This document shows, in pieces, positions 59,751-64,000 of a stretch of DNA of 64,000 nucleotides; within the stretch, counting starts at the first letter, position 1; each line of letters opens with the position of its first letter. The notes under the pieces were generated by a model, which saw nothing but the letters and a program-made list of their open reading frames with translations, did not search any database and had not been told where the DNA came from. A program made the translations under genes and the position numbers. The stretch is from Leishmania martiniquensis (Eukaryota > Euglenozoa > Kinetoplastea > Trypanosomatida > Trypanosomatidae): NCBI RefSeq assembly GCF_017916325.1, contig NC_090170.1, forward strand, positions 1,957,501 to 2,021,500, read 5' to 3'.

Positions 59751-61356
59751 CGGTGAGAATACGGCCGACTAGGAGGCCCGCTGCCAGTTGCGTGGTGAGG
59801 CTTGTGCATCTATCGTGGCAGCAACACGACATTGGTGAGTAACGAAGCATAAAAGGGCGGGAGCGGCTTCTTTTTTTATCCGGAGACTCTTCTTCTCTGA
59901 CTGTGTCGCGAGCCATTTCTCTACGATTCGTTCCAGGATAGAACTACCTCATTCGAATAAAGGCGTACGTGCGCGGCATGTCACACCGTCTTGGGTGTCT
60001 TGCCATGATATCTTTTTTTTCTCGTTTTTTTTGGTGTTTCGCCACATGCCGTAGGCGGTGTTGCGCTGTTGCGGATACGTCCGTCTCCGTGGTGCCCACC
60101 CGTGCGCGCGGTCGGGTATGGAACCGCGCGGGTAAGCGCTTCGCAGCAGTCTCTCTACCTTTTGCGTGGCGGGTACCCCCTGTTACTGCTCCTCAGGTTT
60201 GCTGTCGATTGAGTACCATTGACGGATACATTCCACGTCGGCTAGCGTGGTGCATGTGACGGAGAGGTACTCTGGAGCGTGTGTTGAAGGAGTTGATGCG
60301 TTTGTCATACGACCCGTGGACGGCAGCGCAGCGCCTCACTCACCACAGTTTACACCGGTACTGCCGGTGTGTGTACACATGTTGTCTTTCATAAGTTACT
60401 CTGCGCCCCTCCGCTTCAATCCACCCCCTGGCGGCTTTTCTTTCCGTGTGTACCTCGCCAAGTGAAGCCCTCATAGCGGGAGGACGCCTCTGTGAGCGGC
60501 AGCGAGGCCCAGCGCCCACTCTCTCTTGGGAAGGCCATAGCGATGCACCGGCGCGGATGTCGGCGGGCTTGTGGGGAGGCCTGCGGGGTAGGAGTTGGGT
60601 TGCATTCGGGGCAGAAGCCCTGCTCAGGTGACTGGGTCAGCGCATTGCCGCAGCGGATGTCTAGGGCTTCCTTACACCACCACCAGGCGAGATGTGTCCT
60701 GTGGAAAGGCCAGGCCGAATGGAGTGCGGAACTGACGTTGTAAGGCATAGAATGGGGCACGTCGAAGGAAACTAACCGCCTTCTGATAACGTCCTTTCTT
60801 CTCTCCGTTCGGCCGCTCCCCTGTCATCTGTCATCGAAGCCGTGAATTCTGACGAGCTCCGGACGTTACGAAGGCGAAGTGCCGTGTACACCACGACTGC
60901 CGCACATGGTGCTCACGCGGTTCATCAAGGGAAGGGAAAGGTGGCGCTGAGTTTGCAATCCCAGCAAGGCCTTGGTATGCGGTGCCGACCCAGAGCGAGA
61001 CAACTGCGCACACGAGGATGCCGCCGCTTCCTTGCCCGTCTCGTCACCGAACTCGCTAGTAGCCCTCCTCCTTCTCCTGTACTACATCATCATATTCTTC
61101 TCCCTCACACGCACGTCTGTAGCAACCCGGTGCCATCACCTCTGGACTCGATTACGGATACGTCAGCCTCCCCATTTCTCCTAGTCGACCGCTCTCCGCT
61201 CCGCCCTCGACGAACACCACGAAAGCACTCGGCGGTGTCGAAGGAAAAATACAACGAAGGGGAAAAAAGCACGTCGGTGTGTCGTATACGGCCGCCGCTC
61301 CCACCGAGGGGTCAGCACTCGCTGAGCGAATCTCTTTGACGAAACAGACACGCATA
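59751..61356 (+). other. 1.6-kb intergenic region
   Basis: No gene seen. The part around 60470-60760 is GC-rich, with balanced strands, unlike the pyrimidine-rich flanks. It may hold a degenerate repeat (SIDER-like) but no second copy is in the window. Pyrimidine-rich sequence from 61030 gives the next acceptor. Confidence 0.55.
61068..61122 (+). promoter_or_regulatory. spliced-leader acceptor for the second amino-acid transporter
   Basis: A C/T-rich tract ends in CTGTAG at 61122. No ATG lies between it and 61357, giving a 5' UTR of about 235 bases. Confidence 0.65.
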
Positions 61357-62574
61357 ATGTCTAACTTATCGCTGCTAGGCGCGGCGCTCAGCATATCGGT
61401 CACCACAATCGGTGCCGGTGTGCTGGCGATTCCAGCCACATTCGAGTCGGACGGGATAGCGCTGGTAGCGCTGGCCCTGCTTGCCGCCAGCATCTTTACC
61501 GTCGTCTCGATCGATTTCTTAATCTTGTGCATTAACAAGCTAGGTGCGAACAGCTACGAGGAAATTTCCGACGAACTACTGGGGCGCACCTTCAAGGAAG
61601 TCATTCGCTGGATGCTGATTCTCTACAACATTGGCACCGCTGTCGGGTACATCGTCGTCATTGGCGACATCTTCACCCCGATGCTGCCGATGATCCGCTT
61701 GTACGTGCCGTGGCTCTCGTCGTCATCGCGCATCATGATCGCATCGTGGGCCATGGTGCTGCTCCCTTTCTCTTGTTTCCCGAAAGTGTCTCATCTCTAC
61801 GTGACCTCATTTCTCGCCATCGCTGCGACTTTCTTCATCTCCGGCATTATCGTCTACCGTTACTTCGTACCGCCGAGCTCCTCTCCGGCTACGATGAGCT
61901 CACAAGATGATGTCAAGTACCTTCGCTTCTCTTATCGGTCGCTACTGGCGCTGCCCGTGGTGATGTTTGCCTTTGACTGCCAATCCCTCGTGTTTCAAGT
62001 GTACTCAGGATTGAACTTCCCTTCACGGTACAGTATGGCCAAAGTGGCCACTGCTAGCGTGCTCGTCACTAGTCTTGTCTACGGCGTGGTCGGCCTCTTC
62101 GGGTACTTGACCAACACGCCCTACGTGCATGGCAATATCCTGACCAACTACAACCCAATGCACGACCACCTCTTTGCCATCGGTGCAACCTTTTACTCCA
62201 TCACAGTGAGCGTCGCCTACGTCTTCATTCTCATCCCGTGCCGCGACGCTCTCTTCCAAATGTGGTACGGTTTCAGCCACACCCACGAATCCCTGGGCAT
62301 TCCCCGTCACAGCAACCTCCTCGTGAGTATTTTGCTGTCCTCTCTTTGCCTGTGTCTCGCACTGACGGCTCCGGGGTTCTTGTACATTGTAGCTCTCATG
62401 GGCGCTTTCTGTAGCAGCACGCTGTGCTTCACCTACCCAGCCCTTTTCCGCCAACGTCTTCACGCTCTCGGGCTGGCGCCCTACACTGGGTACGACCGCC
62501 TCGCCGTCTGGGCCATGTACTTTTTCGGGGCTGTTGGCTTCGTGTTGGGTTTTTTTGTCACATTCGGGGCGTAA
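61357..62574 (+). CDS. amino-acid transporter, AAAP family (copy 2)
   Basis: A 405-residue paralogue of the previous transporter, collinear along its length: VTTIGAGVLAIPATFE, NSYEEISDELLGR, YNIGTAVGYIVVIGDIFTPM, SFLAIAATFFISGIIVYRY, AFDCQSLVFQVYSG, GVVGLFGYLTNTP. The two differ most in the hydrophilic loop after the fifth or sixth helix (Ser/Pro-rich here) and at the ends. Divergence to about half identity shows an old duplication; each may carry a different amino acid or be expressed at a different stage. The ATG at 61357 is the first after the acceptor; 26 upstream codons begin with GTG and are not used. Confidence 0.9.
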   Translation: MSNLSLLGAALSISVTTIGAGVLAIPATFESDGIALVALALLAASIFTVVSIDFLILCINKLGANSYEEISDELLGRTFKEVIRWMLILYNIGTAVGYIVVIGDIFTPMLPMIRLYVPWLSSSSRIMIASWAMVLLPFSCFPKVSHLYVTSFLAIAATFFISGIIVYRYFVPPSSSPATMSSQDDVKYLRFSYRSLLALPVVMFAFDCQSLVFQVYSGLNFPSRYSMAKVATASVLVTSLVYGVVGLFGYLTNTPYVHGNILTNYNPMHDHLFAIGATFYSITVSVAYVFILIPCRDALFQMWYGFSHTHESLGIPRHSNLLVSILLSSLCLCLALTAPGFLYIVALMGAFCSSTLCFTYPALFRQRLHALGLAPYTGYDRLAVWAMYFFGAVGFVLGFFVTFGA

Positions 62575-62739
62575 CTGATCACACCTCTTTCGCCGCTCTC
62601 ATTCGTTTTCTATCCGCCCCGCCTCTCTTGTGCACACATCGATGGGTTGGGTTTCATTGTCACGAAGCATTCACATGTGGGATCGCTTCTTGCCACGTGA
62701 CGCATTCGTCGCTTGTGGAACTTCCCCCTCCCCCTGCCG

Positions 62740-62760
62740 CTGACTGCTGACTGCTGACTA
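62740..62760 (+). repeat. three tandem 7-base units
   Basis: Three consecutive TGACTGC-like units in the transporter 3' flank. Confidence 0.7.
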
Positions 62761-63288
62761 CCCATCGTATGTGTCTTGGGGGGGAGAACGAAGCTCATGT
62801 GCAACGCAAGCGCGAGTGTCTCTGTGTCGGCATACCACCTTTACCGGGTTCTGTTTCCCCTCTTTGTGCGCCGCGCCGTTCTCCCGAAGTTGCTGTATGG
62901 CCTTTTCATTGGACGGTAATATCAAGGCCAGTAAATTCCATTAAATCGTCCAACATCACCGTGCAACTGAAACGCCATTCACTGCAAAAGCGCCTTTAAT
63001 GCGAATCAAAAAAAAAACAATAACCGAGGTGATACAAAAATGTCCTGACCTCCCCTTCCCTTTCCGTTCCCTCTCCACACTGGCTCTCTCGCAAACTAGC
63101 GAAGACAACACGAATGCACTAAGATGGGTATGCGACGAGTTGATGGGTCCCTCAGTGACGGCACTGTATAACCACTGCCCGTGTGATCTCTCCAATGGCA
63201 GCTGTTCCGTCGAGATTCAGCGAAGAGCGCCACTGGCGCGTGGCCTACTCTTCTATGGGGCGCCGGCGCATAAAATCCGCTTGCTGTC

Positions 63289-63335
63289 TTCTCTGCCGCA
63301 CCCTCTATCTTTCTACGGTGCTCACCTCTCGCAAG
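63289..63335 (+). promoter_or_regulatory. spliced-leader acceptor for the diacylglycerol kinase
   Basis: A C/T-rich tract ends in CTCGCAAG at 63335. The ATG at 63364 is the first downstream. Confidence 0.6.
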
Positions 63336-63363
63336 CCACGACCTCTTCGTCGCACCGCCCCGC

Positions 63364-64000
63364 ATGAGAGGCGGCGTGCGCGTGTTTGTTGCGCTGGTGA
63401 ATCTGCGCAGCGGGGGGCGCCGCTGCGCCGAGTATGTGCTTCGAAAGCTCAGTGAAACCCTTGGTGCCGATCGCGTGTGGGTCCTCTTCAAGGAGAGAAC
63501 TGCGGAGAGCCACCGCGCTGAGCTCGAGGTCTTCCTACGCAAGCAAGCGCCTGACTATGTCATCATTGCCGGTGGTGACGGTACAATCTCCTTCGTCATG
63601 GATGTAATTAAGCGCCTCCAGAATCAACATTTGCTTTCCCCTAACCGTGGTGTGATCGCGCCTTTCCCACTTGGCACCGGCAACGATTTCAGCTTCACGC
63701 TTGGCTTTGGCAGTGGATTCGCACGCTGGATCGTGCTGGGTGAGGCACGCTTCCAGCGCCTGATGAGAGCCTACGAGACGGCTGCCATCACTAATGTGGA
63801 TAGATGGTCCCTTCACGTCACTACCACAACGGCACGCCATCCCGGTGGATTGATGCACAACTACGTATTCAACAACTACTTCTCCATCGGTTTCGATGCG
63901 GCAGTGGCAAGCCAACTCAACCGCTTTCGTGGCCGCCACCGCTCTCTTTTCACAACGAGGCCTGTGGTCAAGCTGTGGTACGCTGCCTTTGCCATCATGG
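63364..64000 (+). CDS. diacylglycerol kinase (3' partial)
   Basis: The first 212 residues of a lipid kinase, cut by the window's right edge. The catalytic domain starts at once: VFVALVNLRSGG, then GGDGT (about 76-80, nucleotide-binding glycine loop) and PLGTGNDF (about 110-117). The accessory domain begins at NYVFNNYFSIGFDAAV (about 168-183), the typical NYFSIG.DA segment of DAGKs. This layout distinguishes DAG kinases from sphingosine and ceramide kinases. The reaction is ATP-dependent conversion of diacylglycerol to phosphatidic acid. No N-terminal C1 domains are present, so it is a minimal form, as in several protists. No stop is reached within the window. Confidence 0.9.
   Translation, partial: MRGGVRVFVALVNLRSGGRRCAEYVLRKLSETLGADRVWVLFKERTAESHRAELEVFLRKQAPDYVIIAGGDGTISFVMDVIKRLQNQHLLSPNRGVIAPFPLGTGNDFSFTLGFGSGFARWIVLGEARFQRLMRAYETAAITNVDRWSLHVTTTTARHPGGLMHNYVFNNYFSIGFDAAVASQLNRFRGRHRSLFTTRPVVKLWYAAFAIM

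Larger units (their letters stand above)
62575..63363 (+). other. 0.8-kb intergenic region
   Basis: No gene seen. A 7-base unit (CTGACTG-like) is repeated three times at 62740-62760; there is an A-run at 63007-63017 and a C/T-rich tract at 63289-63330 before the kinase. Confidence 0.6.

Overview
The window reads as nuclear DNA of a trypanosomatid, most likely Leishmania or a close leishmaniine. Every convincing gene lies on the + strand with no introns and GC-rich third positions. Genes are separated by 0.4-7 kb of pyrimidine-rich sequence, and most start codons are the first ATG after a pyrimidine tract plus AG. That is the layout of a polycistronic directional gene cluster resolved by spliced-leader trans-splicing. 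No promoter, strand switch, tRNA, rRNA or CRISPR array was seen. The content (type 2 isopentenyl-diphosphate isomerase, BT1-type pteridine transporter, NEK-PH kinase, LSM12) fits this lineage. I believe it corresponds to a block of Leishmania chromosome 35 (34 in Viannia), but that is from memory and unverified.

Layout. 0-3 kb: the 3' part of a METTL13-like methyltransferase and a BT1-family folate/biopterin-type transporter. 6-13 kb: a 2-phosphoglycerate-kinase-like P-loop protein, an orphan GTPase, and an unusual fusion of a permuted papain-like domain to a carrier-like membrane domain. 16-23 kb: a NEK kinase with a C-terminal PH domain and a two-finger CCCH protein. A 371-bp repeat flanks the CCCH gene on both sides. 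23-29.9 kb: a 7.3-kb stretch with no confident gene, holding two repeat modules (471 bp and 309 bp) and anomalous, decayed-looking sequence. 29.9-34.3 kb: MTG1 GTPase, a coiled-coil protein and the tRNA m7G methyltransferase (METTL1/Trm8). 35-37.4 kb: second copies of the 471-bp and 309-bp modules, the latter running almost into the start codon of a secreted, probably GPI-anchored, folate-receptor-like protein. 38-42 kb: a 60-residue membrane protein, a probable decayed gene, ALG11 and a MYCBP/AMY-1 homologue. 43-55.8 kb: WDR68/DCAF7, an orphan protein, LSM12, a possible cysteine-peptidase-fold protein, DRG2, a SAC3/LENG8-type protein and IDI2. 56-64 kb: a dynein-tail-like/ankyrin protein, two tandem AAAP amino-acid transporters and the 5' part of a diacylglycerol kinase.

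The genes do not form one pathway, as expected for such clusters. Themes recur: RNA and translation factors (METTL1, LSM12, MTG1, DRG2, CCCH protein, SAC3/LENG8), membrane uptake (pteridine-type transporter, folate-receptor-like protein, two amino-acid permeases) and lipid/isoprenoid/glycan metabolism (IDI2, ALG11, DAG kinase). The least expected elements are the near-identical repeats, the papain-carrier fusion, the folate-receptor-like GPI protein and the decayed gene near 39 kb. Start codons given here are ATG codons chosen with the splice signals; longer reading frames beginning with GTG, TTG or CTG were trimmed.
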